Source: Proteobacteria bacterium UBA6729
GTDB taxonomy: Bacteria; Pseudomonadota; Gammaproteobacteria; Porifericomitales; Porifericomitaceae
Reading direction: 5' to 3'
DNA: 13,641 nt
NCBI GenBank assembly: GCA_002454015.1
Contig: DKIB01000107.1
Location: 1,699-15,339, forward strand
The notes under the pieces were generated by a model. That model did not search any database. It was not told the DNA's origin and saw only the letters and a program-made list of their open reading frames with translations. The position numbers and the translations under genes were made by a program. This document shows positions 1 to 7,826 of this stretch, piece by piece (positions within the stretch are counted from its first letter, which is position 1; every line of letters starts with the position of its first letter).

Positions 1-38
1 CTGTGGCCACTGCCACGAAGTCAGGTCAGGATCGATCT

Positions 39-68
39 GCACCGGATGTGATGGCGCACATCCGGTGC
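39..68. terminator. Perfect 12-bp hairpin beyond the Calx-beta gene
   Basis: GCACCGGATGTG (39-50) and its exact reverse complement (57-68) flank a 6-base loop. The hairpin lies about 50 bases past the stop codon of the minus-strand Calx-beta gene, where a terminator is expected. Neither strand has a run of T after the stem, so it is not a classical intrinsic terminator. It could instead be a 3' end-protecting stem or a dispersed palindrome. The structure is certain from the sequence; its role is inferred. Confidence 0.45.
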
Positions 69-117
69 CCTGTCAAACCCCTTACCTTGATGCCTCCCCG
101 GGAACGGGATGTCAGCT

Positions 118-3100
118 TCAACGCAGCAGGGCATTGGCCCGGCGCAGCAGGGCTTGCAGCTCTGTATCGCCGGGACTGCCAGGGAGAAATGAGCCCAGGA
201 TGGTGCTGCGCAAGGTTGCGTAACCACCCGTGGTGCCATTGCCCAGGGAGTCTGGCAGTGCCAGTGCGTAGTAGAATGCACCTGCATCGTTGCGGTCCGC
301 GGCACCGCCATTGTCGGTGATGTCCAGCCCGGCACGTGTGGCGAGTGCATGCGCAGCCCGCAGCAGGGCTTGCAGCTCTGCATCGCCGGGAGGACTGCCG
401 GGGAGAAATGAGCCCAGGATGGTGCTGCGCGCACCCACAGTGCCCCCCGTGATCCCATTGCCCAGTGCGGAGCCGAACTGCAGTGTGTAGTAAAACACCT
501 TCGCATCCTCAAGGTCTACAACGCTATCGCCGGTAAGGTCGAGCAGGGCCATTGTGGCATCGTCGTCAATCAGTTGCAGGGTTGTCGGGACGACCACCAA
601 GCCCATGGCTGTGCCCCTGATATAGATCATTCTGGTATCCTCGGCGAGCACGTCATTGACGGGGGTGAATGTGAGGATAGCGGTTTTGCTGGTCCGTCCG
701 TCCGGAATTATCAGCGCAGGCAGTACGACGGTGTAGTCTGTGTCGGCCTGTACAATACTCAGTATGACCGTTGTAGCTGTAGTCAATGGAGAACCCTGCA
801 GAACAGCTGTGATGGTAATGTCTACCGGGCCATCGGCCTCTGACACGGTCTGCTCTGACAGCGAGAGGCGAACCACGCGGGTTGCATCGTCATCAAGAAT
901 GCGGACTGTTATCGGTGCCGCTACCTGCGGTGTCGGTCCACCGCCACCGACTGCGTTGGACAGACTGATGCGGAAGGCACGCTCACCATCCGCCATACCG
1001 TTCGGTATGGTGCGCACGGCGAACTGCTGTGGGGATGCCGTTGCAAAGGTCAGCGTGCCCATCGCTGCCCTGTAGTGCGTCCCTGCTACTGCTGTGTCAT
1101 CCTCAGCATCCCCGGTGGCATGGTCCACCTGCAAGGTTTCGGTCAGCATCACCCTGCTCGGCAAGAGTGAGACGGTATAGACGGCGGTGTCTCCCTCCAG
1201 TACGGTGGTTGGCCCGGAGAGGGTCACGCGTACCGGGTCGTTCTCAGCGATGCTGAAACCCTGCAGACCGTTGTCGATTGAGACAGTCACTCTTCCCCCC
1301 GGTGAGTCAGCAACCGACCCCAGCTCAACCCCAAAGCCTTCGGCCGCCTCGGAGAGGAAATCATCCAGCGTGGCCACCTGCCCATCCACAGCCACGGTGG
1401 AATCGGGCGCAAATACGGCCATGCCATTCGGCACAACAATAAAATCATGGCCTGGCGTAGCAGCAGCGTCGTCTGCTGGCCGGATGTGCCAGGCAACCGA
1501 CACCCTTTCCTCAACCGGGGCAGACAGACTGATAGCAAACTCTGCGATTGCGCCTTCTGCGACCGTGGTTGTAGAAGCGCTGATGGAGAGCTCGGCGGTA
1601 TCCCCGTCTACCAGGACAATGTCCGCTGGAATCACATGCAGCTCCGATGCAGTCCCCGCTACACGAATCAGTCGATCCTGTTCCACCCGGCTATCGTCTA
1701 TCGGCATCAGGGTCAGTGTGGCGGTACCCCTCATGGCACCTGCCTCAATGCGCAGTGCGGGCATCATGACGGTCGCATAATCCATGCCTGCCATGGCGGT
1801 GCCTGCCAGCGACAACGCAACATCCACCGGTGTCGACCGCACACCCCCGATCAGCTCTGCCGTAATTGTGATCGGTGTGCTGCCCGAGCCTTCGTCCAGA
1901 CTGGACTCGGATGTCGTCAGGCGCAGTGCAGCCGGGTCGCCATCATTATCCAGCACGGTTGTCTCTACAAAACGGGCCACACCCAATATCGGTGCAGGCC
2001 CACCCCCTCCGGCCGCGGCAAGGAGCTCAAAGCGAAACCGCCGGTTGCCGCCATCGTCCACATTATCCTGCGTCTCCAAGGCTCTGGGGGAATGTTCGCC
2101 GGTTGTGCCTGCAACAAGAATGCTGTCATCCAGAATCGAACCTGCCTCGAAAATATCAGCTGCCGACCCGGCATCAGCGCTCACTACCTGATAGCGCACG
2201 GACAAATCGGCAAGTGGCCGTATACCTGCGGGCAACAAATTCAACGTATAGGCCGCCTGCTCCCCTTCAAGCACACTGGCAGGGCCGGAGATCTCGACTA
2301 CGATCGGGGCATCTGCACCGATCATCACCTCACGTTCCACCTGTGCACCCAGCAGCACGGCCTCGCTATCCAGGCTGGAGCTGACCCCATTCAGCCGGAC
2401 CATGAAGTTCTCCTCCAGTTCCGCAACAAGGTCTGCGCTGATGACTATATCTATGTAGCCTGCCGTTATTCCCGGAGGCAGGCTCAGGGGACCCGGTTCG
2501 CTACCGGGGGCAGCGTGGTGGTCATCATCATCGGTTGTGCCATTCAGAATTTCATAGTTCAGTGTCAATATCCCGGTCGGACGCCCCCCACTCAGTTGTA
2601 TCCCCAGACGTATTACGGCGCCCTCTGCCGTGCGTATCGGCGTGGCAGCATCAAACTCCATGACATAGGGGGCACGTATACCGGTCACCACGCGCTTGCG
2701 CGGCCCCAGGGCAACGTTATCTCCGCCTGTGTTGGTCAACCGCATGGCAAAGTATTCCACCTCTTCCACCCTGTCGTCAGACCGGATCCGCACGACTATG
2801 GTCTGCCGTGGGGTTGCCGCACTCAGGCGCAAAGTGCCGGAGCTGGAGATATAGTCAATGCCTCTCACGGCAACAGGGCCGACTGCGCCCCCCAGATCAT
2901 CATAACTGACCACCACGTCACTACCGGGCAGAGTCCCGGGAGGGCTCAGACTTACAATGTAGGTGGCAGCCGCACCCTCTCCTACCAGGGCAGGCCCATC
3001 CAGATTTACTGTAAGCGGATCATTGTCCATGATGATCACCGACACCGGAGCGGTGTTTACAGTCACTCTGCTACCCAATGGACCCGAGGCTGCCCCCAGA

Positions 3101-3951
3101 AAGACGATGAAGTCTTCCGTTCTCTCCGAAAGGTTATCGTCGTTGATCATCACGCTGAATAGCTGCTCACTTGTCCCCGGAGGAAAGGTGACTGTACCGC
3201 TGCTCACTGCCACATAATCTGCGCCCGCCTCCGCACCACCCACAAGCGACGGGCCGGGCCCGGTGGACCAGGCCACGGTCACTGCCTCTGCCGTTGCTGC
3301 ACCGACCAGCACGACCCTGATGTCGGCCCGGTCTGATTCATGGAACGAAGGCGGTACGCCTGGAGCAATCCGCAGCATGGGCATTGCTTCATCGTCCACG
3401 AGGGTCAGCTCCAAGGTTGGCGTCTGCAGGGTGATATCGTAAAATTCCAGTGCAGTGAAGCTCACGGCGATACGGATGGTCTGGGGATTCTCCACCACTG
3501 AATCATCTGTTGGCGTGATCTGCAGGGTGGCGGTACCTGCAATGGAAGCACTCGGAATGGTGAGTTGACCGGCAGCACCGCCTGGTAGACCGTCTGTAAT
3601 GGTAATGCTGTAATCCGTGTCCGGATCGGCATCGGCTGGTTCCGTCTGCATCGGCATCAGCGTAATCACCAGCGGCTGTTCCAGTGTTACGAACTCCGCC
3701 ATTGAGCCGGCTCCGGGGGATATCGTTGCCGTCACCGTGACACTCACTACTCCGACATCCTCAGACACGCTGCTTTCATCCACTTTCAGAGCAAGGTTGA
3801 CCGGTTCATCAGGCAGTTCAACAGGCCGTGCCTGCACGGCTACGGTGTGCAACCACAGCAGAGCCAGCATGACCCCGGCAGTCAGCCATCGGCAGACAGG
3901 GGGATTGCCGGAAGAAATGAACGGATGCGAATGGGGTGTGTTGATATCCAT
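118..3951 (-). CDS. Secreted multi-domain Calx-beta protein with duplicated dockerin-like C-terminus
   Basis: A 1277-residue exported protein. The ATG at 3951 is chosen because GGAGG sits 7 bases upstream and a signal peptide follows (hydrophobic core about 24-38, likely cleavage after A-V-Q-A at 41). The same frame stays open to 4794 but there it only shadows the divergent gene. Residues 53-1132 hold about nine Calx-beta-like units, each starting near an S/GxxxxxEG-type strand and ending in a D-D/N-D-x turn (for example DND at 309-311, DDD at 1020-1022). Calx-beta domains are calcium-binding beta sandwiches found in surface and adhesion proteins. Residues 1136-1203 and 1207-1275 are two copies of a module with an EF-hand-like Asp pattern in the first copy (D1138, D1142, D1146, D1149), then FYY, LGNG and STILGSFLPGSP motifs. 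No enzymatic domain, sortase signal or LPXTG is seen. Likely an extracellular structural or adhesive protein; its export route beyond Sec and its ligand are unknown. Confidence 0.85.
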   Translation of the reverse strand: MDINTPHSHPFISSGNPPVCRWLTAGVMLALLWLHTVAVQARPVELPDEPVNLALKVDESSVSEDVGVVSVTVTATISPGAGSMAEFVTLEQPLVITLMPMQTEPADADPDTDYSITITDGLPGGAAGQLTIPSASIAGTATLQITPTDDSVVENPQTIRIAVSFTALEFYDITLQTPTLELTLVDDEAMPMLRIAPGVPPSFHESDRADIRVVLVGAATAEAVTVAWSTGPGPSLVGGAEAGADYVAVSSGTVTFPPGTSEQLFSVMINDDNLSERTEDFIVFLGAASGPLGSRVTVNTAPVSVIIMDNDPLTVNLDGPALVGEGAAATYIVSLSPPGTLPGSDVVVSYDDLGGAVGPVAVRGIDYISSSGTLRLSAATPRQTIVVRIRSDDRVEEVEYFAMRLTNTGGDNVALGPRKRVVTGIRAPYVMEFDAATPIRTAEGAVIRLGIQLSGGRPTGILTLNYEILNGTTDDDDHHAAPGSEPGPLSLPPGITAGYIDIVISADLVAELEENFMVRLNGVSSSLDSEAVLLGAQVEREVMIGADAPIVVEISGPASVLEGEQAAYTLNLLPAGIRPLADLSVRYQVVSADAGSAADIFEAGSILDDSILVAGTTGEHSPRALETQDNVDDGGNRRFRFELLAAAGGGGPAPILGVARFVETTVLDNDGDPAALRLTTSESSLDEGSGSTPITITAELIGGVRSTPVDVALSLAGTAMAGMDYATVMMPALRIEAGAMRGTATLTLMPIDDSRVEQDRLIRVAGTASELHVIPADIVLVDGDTAELSISASTTTVAEGAIAEFAISLSAPVEERVSVAWHIRPADDAAATPGHDFIVVPNGMAVFAPDSTVAVDGQVATLDDFLSEAAEGFGVELGSVADSPGGRVTVSIDNGLQGFSIAENDPVRVTLSGPTTVLEGDTAVYTVSLLPSRVMLTETLQVDHATGDAEDDTAVAGTHYRAAMGTLTFATASPQQFAVRTIPNGMADGERAFRISLSNAVGGGGPTPQVAAPITVRILDDDATRVVRLSLSEQTVSEADGPVDITITAVLQGSPLTTATTVILSIVQADTDYTVVLPALIIPDGRTSKTAILTFTPVNDVLAEDTRMIYIRGTAMGLVVVPTTLQLIDDDATMALLDLTGDSVVDLEDAKVFYYTLQFGSALGNGITGGTVGARSTILGSFLPGSPPGDAELQALLRAAHALATRAGLDITDNGGAADRNDAGAFYYALALPDSLGNGTTGGYATLRSTILGSFLPGSPGDTELQALLRRANALLR
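121..546 (-). repeat. Tandem duplicated C-terminal module in the Calx-beta protein
   Basis: Two copies, about 343-546 (first in the protein) and 121-333 (second), with a period of about 216-219 bases. A 30-base stretch at 182-211 is identical to 401-430, and 143-164 matches 359-380 in a second conserved block. Both copies encode FYY, LGNG-x-TGG, RSTILGSFLPGSP and ELQALLR-x-A-x-AL motifs. The first copy has an Asp-rich, dockerin-like loop; in the second this loop is degenerate (D-N-G-G-A-A-D-R-N-D). The high nucleotide identity points to recent duplication or gene conversion within the gene. Confidence 0.8.
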
Positions 3952-3958
3952 GAACCAA

Positions 3959-3963
3959 CCTCC
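3959..3963 (-). promoter_or_regulatory. Shine-Dalgarno fixing the Calx-beta start
   Basis: GGAGG on the minus strand lies 7 bases before the ATG at 3951. A second in-frame ATG 16 codons upstream (3999) has a purine stretch only 3 bases away, too close to work well. This supports 3951 as the start. Confidence 0.7.
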
Positions 3964-4109
3964 AAAGTTGCCACGCTGTACCGAAGAGTTGCCCGGCATA
4001 AACTCCCTGACCGACCCCGCATGACACACCGGAAATGGTAACCCGGGTGGTGCTGCCGCCGACTGGGGACACACTAACTCCCTGGCGTCAGTATGTCCAG
4101 TAACGCCTC

Positions 4110-4136
4110 CGGCTGCCCGCCGACAGCAGGCAGCCG
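4110..4136. other. Hairpin in the divergent intergenic region
   Basis: CGGCTGCC (4110-4117) and GGCAGCCG (4129-4136) form a perfect 8-bp stem with an 11-base loop. The stem ends 10 bases before a TATACT hexamer at 4147. It lies between two divergent genes, so a role as an operator or in the 5' leader of a longer transcript is possible. No function can be read from the sequence alone. Confidence 0.35.
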
Positions 4137-4146
4137 CAAAATTCGG

Positions 4147-4152
4147 TATACT
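4147..4152 (+). promoter_or_regulatory. Possible -10 box for the DUF2066-hda unit
   Basis: TATACT matches the sigma70 -10 consensus at 5 of 6 positions and lies 75 bases before the DUF2066 start. I find no good -35 hexamer 16-18 bases upstream (CAGCAG at a 17-base spacing), so the promoter call is weak. Confidence 0.3.
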
Positions 4153-4227
4153 CCCGGTGCGGAGGCAGGGTGCAGCAGGCCGGATTTCGTGCCGCACACC
4201 CCCTCTGGCATGGGCGCTGGAATTTTG

Positions 4228-5298
4228 ATGCACAACCCCGAACGCTACCCTGACCCCCTTCAACCATGGTGGCAACGGCTGGTCGGGGCTGCCTTGGCAG
4301 CGCTGTTGCTGGTGGCACCACCGCTGTACGCCTATCCGCTGGATGGCCTGTACGAGGCCACCGTGCCGGCCTCCGGCGAGGATGAAGCCGCCCGACGCAA
4401 GGACTTCCGCACCGCCCTGGCACAGGTGATGGTGCGGGTCAGTGCTGACCCGGCAGTCATCCAGACTGCAGAATCCCTGCTGGATGAGGCGGCCACACTG
4501 GTCTACCGCTACGAGTACCGTGATCAGCCCCCGCCAGGCGTGGAACGGACTGTGGCCCGCTGGCTGCGGGTGAAATTTCATCAGCAGCCGCTGTTGGAGG
4601 CCATGGGCCGGGCAGGCATAGCCACCTGGGGGAGTGAACGCCCACTGACCCTGCTGTGGCCTGCTACCGATATCGACGGCAAACGCGAGTTCGTGTCGCA
4701 ACCGCACCCGCTGCTGACCGAACTGCTCCAGCACACCAGGCAGCTGGGTCTGCCTGCCGTGCTGCCGCTGCTGGATTTGGAAGACCATACACACATTGAG
4801 GCCAGCGATGTCTGGCTTGGGTTCAGTCGTGCCCTGTGGACGGCATCCATGCGCTACAAGCCCGATGCCATACTCACCCTGTGTCTGGAGTCACAGAGCG
4901 ACGAGACCCGCTGGACCCTGTATCTCAAGGATGCAGCACCACAGGAATGGCGCACAGCCGGAGTTGCCCGGGTGGATCAGGGACTGTCTCAACTGGCCAC
5001 CACGCTGGCAGATCGTTTCGGGCGCAGCCTGCGCGTTGAGGATCAGGAAAGCGCTGTACCCATCCGCGTTACCCGGATCCGGGACTTCAACCATTATCTG
5101 GACGTGATCGACTATCTGGAATCTCTGGAACTCACCTCACGGGTCACCGTGCGTCATGTACATACCCGGGGAGTAGTGTTTTATGTACATACCTATCTGG
5201 GCGCAAACGCCGTACGCAGCGCCATCGCCCTGGGGGAACGCCTGCAGCCACTGGCCGGGCTCGGGGAAGATGGAACCCCCTGGTATCAGGCACGCTGA
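4228..5298 (+). CDS. DUF2066 domain exported protein
   Basis: A 356-residue protein of the DUF2066 family, a proteobacterial group of unknown function usually found next to hda. The ATG at 4228 is preferred over the upstream in-frame starts because it places a signal peptide at the N-terminus: a basic/aromatic stretch, a hydrophobic core at about 19-33 and a likely cleavage after L-Y-A at 35. The mature protein starts with Y-P-L-D-G-L-Y-E-A-T-V-P, followed by an RRKDFRTALAQVMVRVS stretch typical of the family start. The Shine-Dalgarno is poor (CTGGAA about 7 bases before the ATG). It ends 2 bases before hda, so the two are almost certainly co-transcribed. The location is predicted to be periplasmic or membrane-tethered. 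No catalytic motif is recognised. Confidence 0.85.
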   Translation: MHNPERYPDPLQPWWQRLVGAALAALLLVAPPLYAYPLDGLYEATVPASGEDEAARRKDFRTALAQVMVRVSADPAVIQTAESLLDEAATLVYRYEYRDQPPPGVERTVARWLRVKFHQQPLLEAMGRAGIATWGSERPLTLLWPATDIDGKREFVSQPHPLLTELLQHTRQLGLPAVLPLLDLEDHTHIEASDVWLGFSRALWTASMRYKPDAILTLCLESQSDETRWTLYLKDAAPQEWRTAGVARVDQGLSQLATTLADRFGRSLRVEDQESAVPIRVTRIRDFNHYLDVIDYLESLELTSRVTVRHVHTRGVVFYVHTYLGANAVRSAIALGERLQPLAGLGEDGTPWYQAR

Positions 5299-5300
5299 GC

Positions 5301-6053
5301 GTGCGACAACTGACCATTGACTTCGGTGCCGGCCCGCAGCCGGGGCTGGCCGAGTTTGTACCGGGTACACAAAATCTGGAGCTGCTGCATGCCATACAGC
5401 GACTCTGCAAACCCGGGGTCCAGCCGCAGCAGCCACACAATATCCACCTGTGGGGACTGCCCGGCACCGGCAAAACCCACCTGCTGCGGGCCGCCTGCAA
5501 GGCGCTCAGTGAACAGGGGCTGAGCGTCAGCTACCTGGAACCCACACAGGATCCTCCCGACGGTGGGTGGCTCAACGATATGGCGAGCCACTCTCTGGCG
5601 TGCGTGGATGCGATTGAGCGCATCGCTGGCAATCGCGCCTGGGAGGTGGCGTTGTATGACCTCCATGAGCGCATGCGGGACCGCAAGCAGCCCCTGCTGT
5701 CGGCATCCCGTACCGCGCCGGGTACGCTGCCCCTGCAGCTGGCGGATCTGGCCTCCAGACTGGGTGGGGGTCTGGTCTACCGCGTGCACCTCCTGCAGAC
5801 CGATGCGGAGCGCCTGCAGGCCTTGCTGCTGCGGGCACGGGCACGTTCCTTCACGCTGCCCGAAGATACCGCCCGGTTCCTGCTCCAGCGCCTGCCACGA
5901 GATATGCCCACCCTGTGCACACTGCTGGACCGCATTGACCATGCATCGCTATCCGCCGGGCGCCACGTCACCGTGCGCTTCGTACGCGACTATTTGCTGG
6001 AGGCTGGAGGCAAGCACACGGAGGGCTTGACATACCCCGGCATCCTGCCCTAG
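5301..6053 (+). CDS. hda: DnaA regulatory inactivator Hda
   Basis: A 250-residue AAA+ protein of the DnaA/Hda type. Together with the DNA-loaded beta sliding clamp, Hda stimulates hydrolysis of DnaA-ATP and so prevents re-initiation of replication. Evidence: the N-terminal clamp-binding peptide QLTIDF (residues 3-8), Walker A GLPGTGKT (52-59), Walker B around C-V-D-A-I-E-R-I (D103), sensor-like S-A-S-R-T-A-P (134-140), and S-R-L-G-G-G-L-V-Y-R (152-161) carrying the expected arginine finger R153. There is no C-terminal DNA-binding domain of full-length DnaA, which fits Hda. The start is GTG, 2 bases after the DUF2066 stop. The final codons contain TTGACA, part of a promoter for the next unit. 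The length is slightly above the usual 230-240 residues, with a short C-terminal tail. Confidence 0.93.
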   Translation: MRQLTIDFGAGPQPGLAEFVPGTQNLELLHAIQRLCKPGVQPQQPHNIHLWGLPGTGKTHLLRAACKALSEQGLSVSYLEPTQDPPDGGWLNDMASHSLACVDAIERIAGNRAWEVALYDLHERMRDRKQPLLSASRTAPGTLPLQLADLASRLGGGLVYRVHLLQTDAERLQALLLRARARSFTLPEDTARFLLQRLPRDMPTLCTLLDRIDHASLSAGRHVTVRFVRDYLLEAGGKHTEGLTYPGILP

Positions 6054-6056
6054 TAT
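6027..6056 (+). promoter_or_regulatory. Sigma70-like promoter overlapping the hda 3' end
   Basis: TTGACA (6027-6032) is a perfect -35 hexamer. TAGTAT (6051-6056, 4 of 6 matches) follows after an 18-base spacer. The expected transcription start is about 6063-6065, giving a leader of about 210 bases before leuA. The -35 lies in codons of hda and the -10 covers its stop codon. It is the best promoter candidate for the leuA operon in the window. Confidence 0.5.
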
Positions 6057-6165
6057 GATCGCCATGCTCAGCATTGTTGCAGTTACAGCCCGCCCCCATC
6101 GGCGGAATGCCTTCGCGCTGCCCGGCCTGTTCCTGGCCCTGGCAGGTCGACTGCTGCCGCTCTGA
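6055..6165 (+). CDS. Leucine-rich short ORF upstream of leuA (candidate leader peptide)
   Basis: A 36-codon ORF from ATG 6055, or 33 codons from the in-frame ATG at 6064. It contains eight leucines, seven of them within the last 15 residues (L-P-G-L-F-L-A-L-A-G-R-L-L-P-L). It sits alone between hda and leuA, where a leu-type attenuator peptide would be expected. No Shine-Dalgarno precedes either ATG. If the promoter at 6027-6056 is used, the transcript would begin at about the ATG at 6064, making translation leaderless. A TGCCGC/GCGGCA stem (6155-6160, 6168-6173) spans the stop codon. No T-rich intrinsic terminator is visible before leuA and most leucine codons are common CTG, so attenuation is only a hypothesis. 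It could be a chance ORF in GC-rich DNA. Confidence 0.3.
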   Translation: MIAMLSIVAVTARPHRRNAFALPGLFLALAGRLLPL

Positions 6166-6173
6166 CCGCGGCA
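6155..6173 (+). other. Stem-loop at the end of the short leader ORF
   Basis: TGCCGC and GCGGCA pair over 6 bp around a 7-base loop that contains the TGA stop. In an attenuator this could be a pause or anti-terminator stem covered by the ribosome. No T tract follows, so it is not a terminator by itself. Confidence 0.3.
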
Positions 6174-6236
6174 ACTACTCTACTCCACAACCCCCCTGAA
6201 ACCATTGGGTCCACCCCCGGCGGCAGGCCCGGCTCG

Positions 6237-6245
6237 TGTTATGCT
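6237..6245 (+). promoter_or_regulatory. Possible extended -10 directly before leuA
   Basis: TGtTATGCT fits an extended -10 (TG-N-TATAAT, 4 of 6 in the hexamer). The expected start is about 6252, leaving a short leader that still contains the leuA Shine-Dalgarno GGAGAG (6263-6268). No -35 is visible. It would be a second, weaker promoter bypassing the leader ORF. Confidence 0.25.
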
Positions 6246-6275
6246 TACGCACGCAGATACGCGGAGAGACGCGCC

Positions 6276-7826
6276 ATGGACCACGTGAACCAACTGATTA
6301 TTTTTGATACCACCCTGCGGGACGGGGAACAGAGTCCCGGAGCCTCCATGACTTGCGAGGAGAAGTTGAGTATTGCCCGTGCCCTGGAACAGGCCCGGGT
6401 GGATATCATTGAGGCCGGCTTCCCAGTCGCCAGTCGCGGCGACTTTGCCGCCGTCAAGGCCATCGCCAGCGAGATACGAAACAGCGTGGTGTGCGGTCTG
6501 GCCCGCGCCATCGCCAAGGACATAGATACCGCTGCTGAGGCCCTGCAACCCGCCTCGCGAGCACGGCTGCATACCTTCATCGCCACCTCGCCGTTGCACA
6601 TGCGCGAAAAACTCCGTCTCTCACCCGAGGAGGTACTGGAGCGCGCTGAGGCAGCCGTACGCAGGGCTCGGCGGTATACGGACGATGTGGAGTTTTCCCC
6701 GGAGGATGCAGGCCGCTCTGAACCGGACTTCCTGTGCCGGGTGGTGGAGGCCGCAATCCGGGCGGGAGCCCGAACCATCAACATCCCGGATACGGTGGGT
6801 TATACCCTGCCACACCTGTTCGGCGGTCTGGTGGCTGAACTGATCGAGCGTGTACCCAACGCGGATCAGGCCGTGTTCTCCGTGCACTGTCACAACGATC
6901 TTGGCCTCGCTGTAGCCAACTCCCTGTCCGCAGTACTGCACGGGGCGCGCCAAGTGGAATGCACCGTGAACGGACTGGGTGAACGCGCCGGCAATGCCGC
7001 CCTTGAGGAGATCGTCATGGCCGTGCGTACACGTCAGGATGTGTTTGACTGCGATACTCGCATTGACGCCACCCGTATCATGCACTGCTCACGCCTGGTC
7101 TCCAATGTGACTGGCTTCCCGGTACAACCCAACAAGGCCATCGTCGGTGCCAACGCCTTCGCACATGAGGCAGGCATCCATCAGGATGGCATGCTCAAGA
7201 ATCGTATGACCTACGAGATCATCAGTCCTGAAGACATCGGCCTCAACGCAACGCGCATTGTACTCGGCAAACACTCTGGACGCAACGCGCTGCACACGCG
7301 CTTGCAGACCCTCGGCCTGCAGCTGGACAACAAGGCAGATATGGATGCTCTGTTTGTACGCTTCAAGGAATTGGCAGACAAAAAGATCGAGGTGTATGAT
7401 GAAGACCTGCAGGCACTGATTTCTGACCTGATGCAAACGGCTGTCGCAGACCACATACACCTGCATTCGATCCGGGCCAGCACGGATAGCCTTGGCAAAT
7501 CCGAAGCCACGGTGACACTGGGCATTGCCGGGCAGAACTGCACGCACACGGCGGTCGGCACTGGCGTGGTGGATGCGACATTTCGTGCCATAGGCAAACT
7601 GACCGGGACGGATTGTACACTCAATCTGTACTCGGTGAACAACATTACCACCGGTAGCAACGCCCAGGGCGAGGTCACCGTACGCCTCACCCAAAATGGT
7701 CATCTCGTCAACGGTCATGGTGCCGACACCGATATTATCGTCGCCTCGGCGAAGGCCTATCTGAGCGCCCTGAACAAATTGCCACCGGAAGATGCCACGA
7801 CCCGCGTGCATCCACAGGGCGTATGA
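6276..7826 (+). CDS. leuA: 2-isopropylmalate synthase
   Basis: A 516-residue LeuA, which condenses acetyl-CoA with 2-oxoisovalerate in the first committed step of leucine synthesis in the cytoplasm. The TIM-barrel N-terminus shows [13 protein letters not shown] (10-22, with catalytic R15 and metal ligand D16), the metal-binding HCHNDLG (H204, H206) and [14 protein letters not shown] (N240). The middle carries G-K-H-S-G-R-N-A. The C-terminal regulatory domain, from about 395 to 500, has the repeats that bind leucine for feedback inhibition in known LeuA proteins. The length is normal for proteobacterial LeuA1. GGAGAG lies 7 bases before the ATG. The stop TGA overlaps the next start as ATGA, indicating translational coupling. 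The leader ORF and promoter upstream suggest control separate from hda. Confidence 0.97.
   Translation: MDHVNQLIIFDTTLRDGEQSPGASMTCEEKLSIARALEQARVDIIEAGFPVASRGDFAAVKAIASEIRNSVVCGLARAIAKDIDTAAEALQPASRARLHTFIATSPLHMREKLRLSPEEVLERAEAAVRRARRYTDDVEFSPEDAGRSEPDFLCRVVEAAIRAGARTINIPDTVGYTLPHLFGGLVAELIERVPNADQAVFSVHCHNDLGLAVANSLSAVLHGARQVECTVNGLGERAGNAALEEIVMAVRTRQDVFDCDTRIDATRIMHCSRLVSNVTGFPVQPNKAIVGANAFAHEAGIHQDGMLKNRMTYEIISPEDIGLNATRIVLGKHSGRNALHTRLQTLGLQLDNKADMDALFVRFKELADKKIEVYDEDLQALISDLMQTAVADHIHLHSIRASTDSLGKSEATVTLGIAGQNCTHTAVGTGVVDATFRAIGKLTGTDCTLNLYSVNNITTGSNAQGEVTVRLTQNGHLVNGHGADTDIIVASAKAYLSALNKLPPEDATTRVHPQGV

Noticed and set aside
1447..3162. A 571-codon plus-strand frame
   Set aside because: It runs antisense to the Calx-beta repeats, is rich in Cys, His and Gln in the manner of a shadow frame, has no Shine-Dalgarno and resembles no family I know.
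4093..4227. 45-codon N-terminal extension of the DUF2066 protein
   Set aside because: It would bury the signal peptide in the interior and places the start upstream of the possible -10 box at 4147.
3952..4794. Upstream extension of the minus-strand Calx-beta frame by 281 codons
   Set aside because: It lies antisense to the DUF2066 gene, shows no domain, and the ATG at 3951 has a Shine-Dalgarno and a signal peptide directly after it.
5151..5193. Repeated TGTACATACC in the DUF2066 gene as operator sites
   Set aside because: Both copies lie in coding sequence for a H-V-H-T/Y-V-H-T motif, so the likeness is explained by the protein.
5286..5942. Long minus-strand frame over hda
   Set aside because: It is antisense to a gene with clear AAA+ motifs and is a by-product of GC-rich codon usage.
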